Source: Putridiphycobacter sp965230485 (GTDB lineage: Bacteria; Bacteroidota; Bacteroidia; Flavobacteriales_D; Crocinitomicaceae). From it: DNA of 64,000 bases. The stretch spans positions 1 to 64,000 of the forward strand of contig CBDDLA010000001.1 in NCBI GenBank assembly GCA_965230485.1, written 5' to 3'. Positions 10,318 through 19,232 of this stretch are shown here, in pieces; within the stretch, counting starts at the first letter, position 1; the number at the start of each line of letters is the position of its first letter. Below the pieces are notes generated by a model. It saw only the letters and a list, made by a program, of their open reading frames with translations. It had not been told where the DNA came from and did not search any database. The translations under genes were made by a program, and so were the position numbers.

Positions 10318-11066
10318 TGGATCAGTTTTTAATAAATATTGAAAAATATAAATTCCCTATTTTGGGTACTATACTTGTGCATATCGTTATTGTTATTGCT
10401 TCAAGTTTTACCCAGGTTCAGAACGTTTTTAGGATGCCTCCCGAAGAAATATCTATTGATATACCACTTGATGAAATTGAATTTGAACCAAAATTAGAAG
10501 AAATACTCGACCTTAAAAAAGAACCCTTACCTAATCAAACTATCACTAATTTGGTTACTGATGCCAATGATACCCGTGAAAAATCATATGAGAACTACTC
10601 TATTAACAAGCAAGAGGTATCTGACGAAGTATTTCAAAATGCCAAAGAATTAGAACGTCAATTTTTTGAGGAGGCAGCAGCAAATAACCCTTCTAATACA
10701 GTGCCGAAAAATGACCATGTTCCAATTGAAACTAAGTCGGACCTAGTAAAAATGAATAACGATAATGGTGCTGCGAATAAGTCTTTTGCTGGAGAAGTCA
10801 TGATTTCTTTTGACCTTATTAACAGAAAGGCTTTTTCTCTTCCTAATCCTGGCTATACCTGCAATAACAGTGGGGTTATTGTGATAGAAGTTAAGGTTGG
10901 AGCTGACGGTAAAGTCAAATCAACAAATTTTCTTGAGAATCGATCTACTTCTGCAACGGATTGCTTAGTGGAAAGAGCGATTAAATATGCTAGTCGATCG
11001 AGATTTAATTCGACTTCGGGTGGAAGTCAAACAGGTACAATTACCTACAAATTCATGGGGCAATGA
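10317..11066 (+). CDS. TonB-like energy transducer / TonB C-terminal domain protein
   Basis: A GTG start overlaps the previous stop by one base. One N-terminal membrane helix (ILGTILVHIVIVIASSF) is followed by an acidic, extended periplasmic linker of about 130 residues. The C-terminal domain contains GVIVIEVKVGADGKV and ends TGTITYKFMG. The two Cys residues (YTCNNSG and TDCLVERA) are characteristic of the Bacteroidota TonB-like subfamily. Classical TonB couples ExbBD proton flow to outer-membrane receptors, but no exbB, exbD or receptor gene is nearby. Its partner might therefore be the WG-repeat lipoprotein encoded just upstream (inference). The 3' end overlaps the next gene by ATGA. Confidence 0.82.
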   Translation: MDQFLINIEKYKFPILGTILVHIVIVIASSFTQVQNVFRMPPEEISIDIPLDEIEFEPKLEEILDLKKEPLPNQTITNLVTDANDTREKSYENYSINKQEVSDEVFQNAKELERQFFEEAAANNPSNTVPKNDHVPIETKSDLVKMNNDNGAANKSFAGEVMISFDLINRKAFSLPNPGYTCNNSGVIVIEVKVGADGKVKSTNFLENRSTSATDCLVERAIKYASRSRFNSTSGGSQTGTITYKFMGQ

Positions 11067-11968
11067 GTTTAAAAGCTTGGTTTAGAAAAATCACCCCGAA
11101 TAGTATGCTTTTGTGGAATAGATCAAGGAAGAAAAGAAAGATCAATAAAAGTTTAAGAATACAGGCCGTAGAAGGTAATAGCTACAGCAAACAATTTATT
11201 AAGGAAGAACTAAAACGAATTGGAATTGAAAGGGGGGATACTGTTCTAGTGCATTCCGCCCTTAGTAAAATTGGTCACTTGGAAGAAGGCCCTAAAACAT
11301 TTGTTGATGCCATTATAGAGTCAGTTGATATTAATGGTCACGTTTTAATGCCTACTTCTCCAAATAATATTTATCAGTTAGATTACATAAATAGTAATCC
11401 AGTTTTTGATGTTAACAATACACCATCAAAAACTGGAGCAATTACCGAATACTTTAGGAAATTACCTGGAGTAGTTCGAAGTATTCACCCAACAGAACCT
11501 GTGTCTGTTTGCGGACCAAAGTCGCAAGAATTTATTAAGGGACACTTCAAAGCGATTACTCCGTATAAATCAGATAGCCCGTTTGCAAAATTAGCGGAGT
11601 GCAGCGGTAAGATACTCTATATTGGTGTCACATTAGATAATGCTGGCACTAGCTTACATACTTTAGAAGATGCCATAATTGACTTTAAATACCCTGTGTA
11701 TTATCCAAAATTGTTTGAAACTAAAGTTATTGATAATAATGGTAGGACGCACCAGGTGAAAACTAAAGTACATGATCCCTATTATTCGAAGTTAAGAAAA
11801 TGTGACGCGCTTATACCTTATTTTGAATCTTCAGGAGTACTTAAAAAAGCTAAAATTGGAAAAGCAACAACTTTGATAGTTGATGCGAAAGGTTTTTTTG
11901 ACACCATGGTGAAATTATATCATGAAAAAGGAATAACTATGTACACGCCAAAAGGAGAAAACCTTTAA
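11063..11968 (+). CDS. AAC(3)-family N-acetyltransferase
   Basis: This belongs to the antibiotic N-acetyltransferase/YokD fold. Seen are the GDTVLVHSALSKIG segment near residue 55, VLMPTSP, a PSKTGAITEYFRKLPGVVRSIHPTEPV block holding the family's conserved R-S-x-H-P motif, and the LYIGV and GTSLHTLED strands, which bind acetyl-CoA. At 301 residues it is slightly longer than typical AAC(3), with a basic N-terminal extension. Many homologues in environmental bacteria acylate sugars in polysaccharide pathways, and nothing here indicates drug resistance. It overlaps the TonB-like gene by four bases. Confidence 0.85.
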   Translation: MSLKAWFRKITPNSMLLWNRSRKKRKINKSLRIQAVEGNSYSKQFIKEELKRIGIERGDTVLVHSALSKIGHLEEGPKTFVDAIIESVDINGHVLMPTSPNNIYQLDYINSNPVFDVNNTPSKTGAITEYFRKLPGVVRSIHPTEPVSVCGPKSQEFIKGHFKAITPYKSDSPFAKLAECSGKILYIGVTLDNAGTSLHTLEDAIIDFKYPVYYPKLFETKVIDNNGRTHQVKTKVHDPYYSKLRKCDALIPYFESSGVLKKAKIGKATTLIVDAKGFFDTMVKLYHEKGITMYTPKGENL

Positions 11969-11971
11969 GTC

Positions 11972-12895
11972 ATGGATTTAATTATTCCCTCTCCGATACA
12001 AGAAATTAAACTAAATGTTTTTGACGATTACAATGTCTCTGTTTTTATGAAAAGAGACGACCTAATTCATTCAAAGATTTCAGGAAACAAGTGGCGTAAA
12101 CTTAAGTTCAACGTTGAGAAATATAAACAAGGTGGTTATAAAGCTCTATTGACTTTTGGGGGGGCATATTCTAACCATATTGCTGCTACGGCTCATTTAG
12201 GAAAATGTTTGAACATCCCTACAATTGGAATTGTTAGAGGAGAGGAATTGACAAAAAATACTAATGAAACATTACGTAAGGCACATGAAAATGGGATGCA
12301 ATTGGTGTTTGTGAGTAGAGAAAAATATAAAGAACGTTACGAAAAATTATACTGGGAAGAATTAAGGGTTACCTATGGTCATATTTTGATAATAGAAGAA
12401 GGCGGAGCGAATTATTATGGTTTGATTGGTTGTTCTGAAATTTTTTCAGAATTACCGTTTGAACCAGATTATTTGGTTACAGCTTCAGGAACAGGAACTA
12501 CTGCTGCCGGACTACTTTTCTCTTCAACAACAACTAAAGTTTTGTCTGTTCCAGTTTTTAAAAACGGTTCGTTTATTCGATCCGAAATTAAGGATATGCT
12601 TTATACAACAGGTATTAGTCATTCAGATATAAATGAAAAACTAGAGCGATTAGACCTTGAATTACGCTTTCATTTTGGAGGGTACGGTAAACATACCTCT
12701 GATTTAATACAGTTTATGAATTCATTTTATCACTTAACGAAAATACCACTCGATTCTGTATATACAGCTAAAATGATGTATGCATTTAATAAAAAACTGA
12801 TTGAAGGGTATTTTCAACCAGAGGCTAAGATTGTTTTATTGCATACGGGAGGGTTACAAGGAAACTCAACCATTAAAACATATCTTGATTGTTAG
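11972..12895 (+). CDS. PLP-dependent deaminase/desulfhydrase (ACC deaminase / D-cysteine desulfhydrase family)
   Basis: This is a fold-type II PLP enzyme. The lysine forming the PLP Schiff base is K40 in SGNKWRKL. The substrate-carboxylate loop is FGGAYSNH (residues 62-69) and the phosphate-binding loop is TASGTGTTAAG. The family either opens 1-aminocyclopropane-1-carboxylate or releases sulfide from D-cysteine. Bacteroidota members are usually closer to D-cysteine desulfhydrase, but the substrate cannot be read from the sequence. It lies three bases after the acetyltransferase gene and ends the operon. Its stop shares TTAG with the stop of the convergent lipoprotein gene. Confidence 0.9.
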   Translation: MDLIIPSPIQEIKLNVFDDYNVSVFMKRDDLIHSKISGNKWRKLKFNVEKYKQGGYKALLTFGGAYSNHIAATAHLGKCLNIPTIGIVRGEELTKNTNETLRKAHENGMQLVFVSREKYKERYEKLYWEELRVTYGHILIIEEGGANYYGLIGCSEIFSELPFEPDYLVTASGTGTTAAGLLFSSTTTKVLSVPVFKNGSFIRSEIKDMLYTTGISHSDINEKLERLDLELRFHFGGYGKHTSDLIQFMNSFYHLTKIPLDSVYTAKMMYAFNKKLIEGYFQPEAKIVLLHTGGLQGNSTIKTYLDC

Positions 12896-13524
12896 TTTTT
12901 TAAGTTGAACAACGGTTTAAAATTGTTCGTCCTAAAAAAAGTTGAAAACATTAAAATGTAAGACTTATTCTTTAGCTTAATATCAAAGACATTCTTATTG
13001 TTATTTACATCCTTAAAAATGTAATAAAGTAGTTCTGTGCAATAAAACTTATCGGTGCTTAACATACTGAATCCATAATCGAATGGAATTTTAGCTTTCA
13101 AATATTTCTTAGCAGCAATTACAATGCTATCTCCAATGTTTTTTTTGAATATTGGCCTACAGATAAATAAAAGAGAGTCTGATGATTGCTTGACAAAATT
13201 ATTTAAACTTTGTACTTGCACACCATTAATTCCTCTGGCATTTGCGTCACTTCCAAGCGTGTGTATAACGTTCCAGTTATTCTTGTGGTTAAATATTACT
13301 CCACAATGGGTGTAATTTTCACCGGTGGTTCTACTCAAATGGAATGAAAGTGGTCCATCACCCTTTCTAATAATGATGTCTCCGTTTTCTAAAGATTGAA
13401 TAATTGAGTCGGGTAACGTCGGATAGATAATAGTTGAATGAAAAGATAAGCCTTTTGTTCCATCTTGATTATTAGTACATCCAAGTACTAAAAAGCTAAA
13501 AATAAGATAAACATTAACTTTCAT
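12892..13524 (-). CDS. YiiX/YebB-like NlpC/P60-superfamily lipoprotein
   Basis: The signal peptide ends at a lipobox Cys (LVLGC, residue 16). The mature part resembles permuted papain-fold YiiX/YebB hydrolases (DUF830). LENGDIIIRKGDG opens the domain, His73 sits in YTHCGV, and the predicted nucleophile is Cys162 in KFYCTELLYY. In the permuted order the His precedes the Cys, as seen here. Such enzymes act on amide or ester bonds in the envelope, possibly on lipids or peptidoglycan; the substrate is unknown. At 210 residues it is a normal length. It is followed upstream, on the same strand, by another lipoprotein gene separated by a hairpin. Confidence 0.8.
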   Translation of the reverse strand: MKVNVYLIFSFLVLGCTNNQDGTKGLSFHSTIIYPTLPDSIIQSLENGDIIIRKGDGPLSFHLSRTTGENYTHCGVIFNHKNNWNVIHTLGSDANARGINGVQVQSLNNFVKQSSDSLLFICRPIFKKNIGDSIVIAAKKYLKAKIPFDYGFSMLSTDKFYCTELLYYIFKDVNNNKNVFDIKLKNKSYILMFSTFFRTNNFKPLFNLKN

Positions 13525-13528
13525 AAAC

Positions 13529-13562
13529 TAAAAAGCCATCCACCAAAGGCAGATAGCTTTCT
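13529..13562 (-). terminator. Rho-independent terminator of the DUF4878-like lipoprotein gene
   Basis: The arms AAAGCCATC (13532-13540) and GATAGCTTT (13552-13560) pair over nine positions with one G-U wobble. Read on the minus strand the right arm is followed by a run of T. It lies directly after the stop at 13575 and before the YiiX-like gene. Confidence 0.65.
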
Positions 13563-13574
13563 TATATCTTAAAT

Positions 13575-14075
13575 TTAATTAGACAAATCTGCAGATTCTT
13601 CTTCGGTTACAGGTTCAATAGGTGCTTCTTCCATCATGTCATCATCTCCAAATCCCATATCGTCCATATCCGGCATTGGCATATCTTTCGTTTGAGAACT
13701 GACCTTCCATACACCATCTAATTTTTCTAGCTCATAAATAAATGAATCGTATTTATAATTTAAAAAGGTTGTAGAATCAATTCGTCTTTCAGTGCACTTA
13801 CATTTTGCAGTTTCAGCTTCTTTATTTTCTTCACATTTAACTTCAACTATTTTAGTTTCATAACCATTAGCCTCGGTCTCCTTCATTTGATTAACCGTTT
13901 CAGTTGCTGGTCCAACTGACACTTCAAGTGCCTTTTCATAATCTGCTTTAGCAATCATTGAAACATATGTTTCTGTAGCTTTTTCCGGACCATTTCCACT
14001 GATGGTGTCACCGCAAGATATAACTGTTAAACTTAGAGCTCCTAAAACTAAACTTCCTATTTTTTTCATTGTCAT
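13575..14075 (-). CDS. DUF4878-like lipoprotein
   Basis: The signal peptide ends in a lipobox (LTVISC, residue 21). The mature N-terminus GPEKATETYVSMIAKADYEKAL is typical of DUF4878/NTF2-like lipoproteins, in which a helix pair precedes a small alpha+beta domain. The VKCEENKEAETAKCKC segment carries three Cys. The C-terminal tail is very acidic (MPDMDDMGFGDDDMMEE). A second in-frame ATG at 14069 is equally plausible as start. The role is unknown, and localisation to a membrane by lipidation is inferred. Confidence 0.75.
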   Translation of the reverse strand: MTMKKIGSLVLGALSLTVISCGDTISGNGPEKATETYVSMIAKADYEKALEVSVGPATETVNQMKETEANGYETKIVEVKCEENKEAETAKCKCTERRIDSTTFLNYKYDSFIYELEKLDGVWKVSSQTKDMPMPDMDDMGFGDDDMMEEAPIEPVTEEESADLSN

Positions 14076-14221
14076 GATTTATTTTTCTGATGCAAATGTA
14101 GTCTTCTTTTTTTGATATATCAAGTTTTGTAATTCTCGTCAATTGAAAAAACTTTATCAGTTATACAATAAGCATTTTTTATTTGCGTTTAATCATAAAT
14201 CAAAAAAACCAAACAAAGCCT

Positions 14222-14374
14222 ATGGCAAAATGTTACACGCTAACATCTCCCAGAAATTCTTCACCTTCAATACCTAAACCTAAAGCACAAACTATGAATA
14301 ATATTTTGAGTTTTTCAAGGGCTTTTGAGGTAGTGAATAGTAAGATAAAAAAGGTTGAGATAGTATTAAATTAA
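14222..14374 (+). CDS. Small conserved-looking protein (50 aa)
   Basis: The most likely start is the ATG at 14222; an upstream in-frame ATG at 14183 gives a low-complexity extension and is less likely. The product has an unstructured N-terminus with SPSIPKPKAQTMNNILSFSRAFEV followed by a short strand ending VEIVLN, split here as IPKPKAQTMNNILSF and SRAFEV. From memory, many Bacteroidota genomes encode 45-60 residue proteins with a similar helix-plus-strand ending; no function is known. It is followed eight bases later by a strong hairpin, which supports it being a transcribed gene. Confidence 0.55.
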   Translation: MAKCYTLTSPRNSSPSIPKPKAQTMNNILSFSRAFEVVNSKIKKVEIVLN

Positions 14375-14379
14375 GATCA

Positions 14380-14405
14380 AAGGTCTCAGTTTAGGCTGAG
14401 ACTTT
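14380..14405. terminator. Bidirectional terminator hairpin
   Basis: GTCTCAG (14383-14389) pairs perfectly with CTGAGAC (14396-14402) around a 6-base loop. A A-run/T-run flanks the stem on both sides, so it can terminate both the rightward small gene and the leftward DUF5606 gene, whose stop codon begins at 14405. Confidence 0.75.
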
Positions 14406-14812
14406 TATTCTTCTTCTGCTGAAGAACTATTTTTATTAATAACACCCTGTTCAACGAGTATATTATACCATTGGTATAATTTCTTTAAGTCCGAGTCATG
14501 TACTCTATCTTCATCATAATCAGGTAAAAAAACAGCTGTGTGTTCTCTTAGTTTTGCACCGTTTTCTTTATGATTAATGGACTTTTGAAATGATTCATGA
14601 TCAGCTAATTTCTTGTAAACATCTACTAAAGGAACGTCATCCTCGTAAGTATAAATACTAATGTCTTCTAGAGCAGAGACCTTATCGGTTGCAAAAATTG
14701 GAAACTTTCTTTTTTCACCCAAAGCTTGTACAATTATATTGTTTCGTCCCTGAGCTACTACTTTAAATAATCCAGCTTTTCCAGAGATAGAAATGATACC
14801 TTTTAAATCCAT
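14405..14812 (-). CDS. DUF5606 domain protein
   Basis: This is a 135-residue cytosolic protein of a Bacteroidota-specific family. The N-terminus (MDLKGIISISGKAGLFKVVAQ) has the typical small beta-barrel start, split as MDLKGIISISGKAG and LFKVVAQG. It is followed by RKFPIFATDKVSALEDISIYT and, in the C-terminal half, a helical FLPDYDEDRVHDSDLKKL segment. The family's function is unknown. The gene is monocistronic, bounded downstream by a bidirectional hairpin and upstream by the 3' end of the S8 protease gene 38 bases away. Confidence 0.85.
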   Translation of the reverse strand: MDLKGIISISGKAGLFKVVAQGRNNIIVQALGEKRKFPIFATDKVSALEDISIYTYEDDVPLVDVYKKLADHESFQKSINHKENGAKLREHTAVFLPDYDEDRVHDSDLKKLYQWYNILVEQGVINKNSSSAEEE

Positions 14813-14850
14813 TTTTTTTGTTTAAGTGACGGCAAATTTATGATAATTTT

Positions 14851-17418
14851 TTATTCTTTGATTAGTTTAATTATTTTATAGCTATTCGCAAATTGTAATT
14901 GAAGCAAATAGGCACCTGAAGGAAGTTCAGGAACACTAATAGACAAGAATAAATCATTTTCAGTGAAGCTATTATTATCATAAACTTTTCTTCCAGAAAC
15001 GTCATATATAGAAATAGCTACTTCAAAAGCATCATTTTTAATAATTTGAAATTCATTTATAAATGGGTTTGGAAAAATAACAAATTCATTTTCCTCAAGC
15101 TCTTTGATAGTTTCGACATTAATAGAGACTGAGTCTGACGTTAAAGTACATCCTTCAGGGCTTTTTACAATAACAAAATAGCTGCCTGATGCGCTAGGAT
15201 TAAAGTATTGTTCAACACCATCAACTATTAGCGCATCATTAATAAACCATTGATGTTCATTGGCGGGTGTGGTGACTAATCCGCCTCCAATGACGTTAAT
15301 AATAGGAGAGATTGGAATAGACCCCTTTACAACAATTATTGTATCTGAATACCCTCTACAACCTTTTTCATTTGTAGCCATTAATGATACAGTATCTCCT
15401 AAAGTTGTGGCAAAACTACTTTGTGTAATGTTATTAGACCATAAATACGAAGTAAAATTATTTTCAACAGTGCTAAAGAACGCTGTATCGTTACAAATTA
15501 GAGTATCACCAATAAGTGTAGGAATAAAATTACTTTGATTTAACAATTCAAATGCATCAATTTTCCCGTATCCATACGCATAATTTGGCAACGAACCAGT
15601 AAATTCATCTTCATTGGCTGACTCAATTAATGCCTCTTTAAAGTCGAGGTGTGAAGAGAGATTACATTTTTCAAGAAATAAAGCGGCTATTCCTGCAATT
15701 ACAGGTGACGCCATTGAAGTACCACCATTGAGTACATGTTTTTGACCAAAAGCTAGTGAACTACTTCCGCTATTAATCATTGAATTAATTAGAAATTGCG
15801 GTCCAGCGCTTAATGTACCGTCTCCAGTGGCTGATACATCAGGTTTTCTTTCTCCAATTCTATTCGGACCCTTGCTTGAATTAATTGAAAGTTTGCCGCT
15901 GGTGTGATTCAGTATTCTATTATTTCCGTTTTGATCTATAAAATCTTTTTGATTGGCCACATTTGCTACTGTAATAACATGCTCGGAGCAAGTCCATGAA
16001 CTTACGGTGCTATAAAGTGAATCTGGATATTGATAATTGACAATAGATGGATAATCAGCAACCATTGGTAAGCCACTAGATTTAATACGAGACAGACCTA
16101 TTGCAAAACCTGACCATAAGTCATATCTACCGGTTGTGCCAAAAGTATTAAAACCGTATAAATAATTAATTGAATCTGGGTTTTCAAATATGGCCTCTAT
16201 ATGGTAAACTCCATTTACTTCTTCACAATAAAACTCAATTGGACTCACCTTTTGTCCATTTACCATTATTGAATCTAACGTTGTTGTGTTTAAGAGTGAC
16301 TTAATATTATAAAATTGAGTTTGTCCTTTTTGCTCATACTTAGTTAGTGTATCAATTGCGCTGAACGAAAACATGACATCTTTAAAATCAGAAGTGTCGG
16401 CCCATAAATCAAAAAAAGCTGCAGCACCGCTTGCAGCAGCAGAGGCAGGGTTAACTTCAAACCAAGTAAACGTGGTATCAGGGTTCACGTTTCCTCTAAC
16501 ATGGTAACGATCCCAGTTTCCAGAATTTCCAGCAGCAGCTACAACAATTCTCCCAGTTTTCTCGTTCAGCAAACTGTCAATAATTTGGCTTGCAGGATCA
16601 GTTCCATCATGGCTACCCAGATAGTCTCCAAGACTAGTATTCACAACCGCAGGTTTACCTAGTGAATCTGCCACTGCAAAAATATAATCGACCGCATCAG
16701 CAACCGTTAGCGTCCAATTGTCACGAGAAAAATCTGATTCAACAATAATGAGATCGCTATGCGGCGCAACTCCTCTAAATTTATTTAATGCTCTACCATT
16801 TCCAGACCCCGATCCCGTCACTGTAGTTCCATGAGCAGTATTGTCTGTGCTTTTACAAGTGCCAGCATCAATATCTCGATTTGTCCAAACCTGTCCGTAA
16901 CCATACTTGATAGGAGTTCTTAAGTCATCATTTTCTAGAGATTGATCCCAATACCTTAAAACACGTGTAGATCCGTCTGGATTAAGAAAATCCTCATGTG
17001 TAAAATCCAAGCCAGAATCGACATAACCCATTACAATTCCCTTACCAGTATATCTTTCTTGTAAAGGGAAGTTTCCATTGTAAACAGAATCAATATTTTG
17101 TTTAAGAAGCATTGAGTCGTTAAGCATTCTAGGCGCAGAAGGAGTAAAGTAAACCTGCCTAACTATTTTTTCTTTCATTAATGCAGCTAGGGCAGTAGAG
17201 GAACACCTAATAAAATGCCAGTTTTGATGTTGGTATTTGTAATGGATATCAGGCCTACGTTCAAGAATTGTCTTATCGCCTTTTACAGCAAAGTCCGTTA
17301 TTTTTTGAGGTGTTTTTTTTAAATGTTTCTGAAAACTAATGCTCCCATACACCTGTTCCTGCGCATTTACAGTTATACCTAGACAAATTATAAAAAATAT
17401 ATTAGCAAGTAATTTCAT
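14851..17418 (-). CDS. S8 (subtilisin-like) protease with T9SS type A sorting domain
   Basis: A signal peptide (residues 1-20, ending VNA) is followed by a prodomain-like segment. The subtilase catalytic triad is Asp134 (GYVDSGLDF), His196 (TAHGTTVTG) and Ser568 (NGGTSMASP), with the oxyanion Asn298 in AAAGNSG. A ~270-residue insertion separates Asn from Ser, as in large bacterial subtilases. After the protease domain come Ig-like strands (~650-770). The last ~75 residues form a type IX sorting domain with FPNPF, GRKVYD and LPSGAYLLQL motifs, ending KLIKE. The enzyme should be exported by Sec, then secreted or surface-anchored by T9SS. Confidence 0.93.
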   Translation of the reverse strand: MKLLANIFFIICLGITVNAQEQVYGSISFQKHLKKTPQKITDFAVKGDKTILERRPDIHYKYQHQNWHFIRCSSTALAALMKEKIVRQVYFTPSAPRMLNDSMLLKQNIDSVYNGNFPLQERYTGKGIVMGYVDSGLDFTHEDFLNPDGSTRVLRYWDQSLENDDLRTPIKYGYGQVWTNRDIDAGTCKSTDNTAHGTTVTGSGSGNGRALNKFRGVAPHSDLIIVESDFSRDNWTLTVADAVDYIFAVADSLGKPAVVNTSLGDYLGSHDGTDPASQIIDSLLNEKTGRIVVAAAGNSGNWDRYHVRGNVNPDTTFTWFEVNPASAAASGAAAFFDLWADTSDFKDVMFSFSAIDTLTKYEQKGQTQFYNIKSLLNTTTLDSIMVNGQKVSPIEFYCEEVNGVYHIEAIFENPDSINYLYGFNTFGTTGRYDLWSGFAIGLSRIKSSGLPMVADYPSIVNYQYPDSLYSTVSSWTCSEHVITVANVANQKDFIDQNGNNRILNHTSGKLSINSSKGPNRIGERKPDVSATGDGTLSAGPQFLINSMINSGSSSLAFGQKHVLNGGTSMASPVIAGIAALFLEKCNLSSHLDFKEALIESANEDEFTGSLPNYAYGYGKIDAFELLNQSNFIPTLIGDTLICNDTAFFSTVENNFTSYLWSNNITQSSFATTLGDTVSLMATNEKGCRGYSDTIIVVKGSIPISPIINVIGGGLVTTPANEHQWFINDALIVDGVEQYFNPSASGSYFVIVKSPEGCTLTSDSVSINVETIKELEENEFVIFPNPFINEFQIIKNDAFEVAISIYDVSGRKVYDNNSFTENDLFLSISVPELPSGAYLLQLQFANSYKIIKLIKE

Positions 17419-17470
17419 CTAATTCCACCTATTATATAACACTAACGTATCATACTTAAAATCGGTTGTA

Positions 17471-17501
17471 CAAATCTATACTAATTTATGAACGATTACA
17501 A
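17471..17501 (-). promoter_or_regulatory. Promoter of the T9SS protease gene
   Basis: Read on the minus strand, TAGATTTG (17471-17478) matches the TAnnTTTG -7 consensus, and a TTG -33 triplet (CAA at 17499-17501) lies 20 bases upstream of it. The leader to the ATG at 17418 would be about 45-50 bases. Confidence 0.6.
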
Positions 17502-17581
17502 CTAAAAATATACCATTGATATAATTGTTTCCCATCATTTTGTTTTTTATACTTACTTTAGTCCAAAATAAAACGAAAAAA

Positions 17582-19144
17582 ATGAAATTGAATGGAATTC
17601 TAGGGCTATTAGCCATCTCAGCTTCAATTGGTATTAATGCTCAAGATGTTGATAAAAAAATTGTTAATTGGTATAATGGTACTAAATATGGTATGAGTAC
17701 TGATAAGGCCTACAAAAAAATATTGAGCAAAAAAACATCTAAAACTGTAATAGTTGCGGTTATTGATTCTGGTGTAGATATAGAGCATGAAGATTTAAAG
17801 GGTAGGATTTGGGTGAATAAAGATGAAATTCCTAACAATGGGATTGATGACGATAAAAACGGCTATATAGATGACGTGAATGGGTGGAGTTTTCTTGGAA
17901 ACGCTAAGGGAGAGAATGTTAAAGAGGAACAGCTAGAAATGACTCGAATATACTCATCATTAAATAAAAAATTTAAGGGTAGAAGTGCAGTAGAGTTAGG
18001 ACCAGAAGAATTAAAGGATTATGCTTTATATAAAGAGGTGCGTGAGGAAGTTGAAAAGAATATGGTGAAAAATCAAAAAACACTAGAATCTTTAAATAAA
18101 GCGCTTGAATTTTATAAGCCGCTAGACGAAAAACTAAAAAAACATTTTGGTAGAGATTATACAGTGAAAGACTTAAAAAAGTTGAAAAAAGATCCTGAGC
18201 TAGGTAAAGCTGCAGAATCAATGACTAAAGTGGCAAGTCAAGGTGGTTTAAGCGGATTAACTGGTTATGTAGAGTATTTGGAAACGCAAATGGAATACTA
18301 TTATAATATGGATTTCAATGCGAGAATTCAGGGAGATGATCCATCAGATTTTTCTGATACAAATTACGGTTCTAATGATGTAGAAGGTCCTGATGCTATG
18401 CACGGTACACACTGTTCAGGTATTATTGCAGCAGTAAGAGGTAATGGTATTGGTAATGATGGTGTTGCCGATAATATTCAAATTATGTCTGTTAGAGCAG
18501 TTCCTGATGGTGATGAAAGAGATAAAGATATCGCTTTGGCTATTAGATATGCAGTTGACAATGGTGCTATGGTTGTCAATATGAGTTTTGGTAAGGCGTA
18601 TTCACCTTATCAAGCACAAGTGATCGAAGCGATTCGTTATGCTGAATCTAAAGGTGTGCTTTTGGTTCATGCGGCAGGAAACTCCTCTAAGGATATTGAT
18701 GTTGAGAATAATTTTCCTCGTCCTAAATACGAAGGAATGAGCAGTAAATTCGCCAATTGGTTAGAGGTAGGAGCTTCAACAAGATACAAGAAAAACTTAG
18801 CGGCTTCTTTTTCAAATTATGGTGACGAAATGGTTGATATTTTTGCTCCAGGATTAGAAATATATTCAACAGTGCCTCAAAGTGAGTATTTAGTTACTCA
18901 AGGAACAAGTATGGCAGCACCAATGGTTGCAGGTTTAGCAGCGTTATTAAAATCATATTACCCAGAGTTAAGCATGCTGCAAATAAAAGATATTATATTA
19001 AAGTCATCTAAATCTGTTAAAGATACTACCACTCCAAAACCAGGAAGTAAAGATGATGTAATGTTTAAGACGTTGTCAGCTACAGGCGGAATAGCTAATA
19101 CGTTAAATGCAGTTTTAATGGCAGAAGCTATGTCAGCGAAATAA
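17582..19144 (+). CDS. S8 family protease, Sec-exported, no sorting domain
   Basis: The start ATG at 17582 gives a clean signal peptide cut after INA (residue 20); the open frame extends upstream but only with a TTG at 17525. Catalytic residues are Asp62 (VIDSGVDIEH), His274 (HGTHCSG), Asn367 (HAAGNSS) and Ser443 (GTSMAAP). Between Asp and His there is a ~150-residue helical, Lys/Glu-rich insertion (~115-255), much longer than in classical subtilisins. There is no T9SS domain, so a periplasmic or processing role is likely. It is divergent from the larger S8 protease, across a 163-base intergenic region. Confidence 0.93.
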   Translation: MKLNGILGLLAISASIGINAQDVDKKIVNWYNGTKYGMSTDKAYKKILSKKTSKTVIVAVIDSGVDIEHEDLKGRIWVNKDEIPNNGIDDDKNGYIDDVNGWSFLGNAKGENVKEEQLEMTRIYSSLNKKFKGRSAVELGPEELKDYALYKEVREEVEKNMVKNQKTLESLNKALEFYKPLDEKLKKHFGRDYTVKDLKKLKKDPELGKAAESMTKVASQGGLSGLTGYVEYLETQMEYYYNMDFNARIQGDDPSDFSDTNYGSNDVEGPDAMHGTHCSGIIAAVRGNGIGNDGVADNIQIMSVRAVPDGDERDKDIALAIRYAVDNGAMVVNMSFGKAYSPYQAQVIEAIRYAESKGVLLVHAAGNSSKDIDVENNFPRPKYEGMSSKFANWLEVGASTRYKKNLAASFSNYGDEMVDIFAPGLEIYSTVPQSEYLVTQGTSMAAPMVAGLAALLKSYYPELSMLQIKDIILKSSKSVKDTTTPKPGSKDDVMFKTLSATGGIANTLNAVLMAEAMSAK

Positions 19145-19165
19145 TAAACAAAAGCACTTTGTTTT

Positions 19166-19204
19166 AAATGCCGTATACTTATTTTTGTATGCGGCATTTT
19201 TTTT
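19166..19204 (+). terminator. Terminator after the S8 protease gene
   Basis: AAATGCCGTATAC (19166-19178) pairs with GTATGCGGCATTT (19187-19199) with one G-T wobble around an 8-base loop, followed by a run of T. It is a strong intrinsic terminator 22 bases after the stop codon. Confidence 0.85.
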
Positions 19205-19232
19205 GCAATAAAGATTAAATGTAATCCGTTAA

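Noticed and set aside
11063..11968. Aminoglycoside resistance gene
   Set aside because: The AAC(3) fold is shared with many sugar and metabolite acetyltransferases; nothing in the context points to drug substrates.
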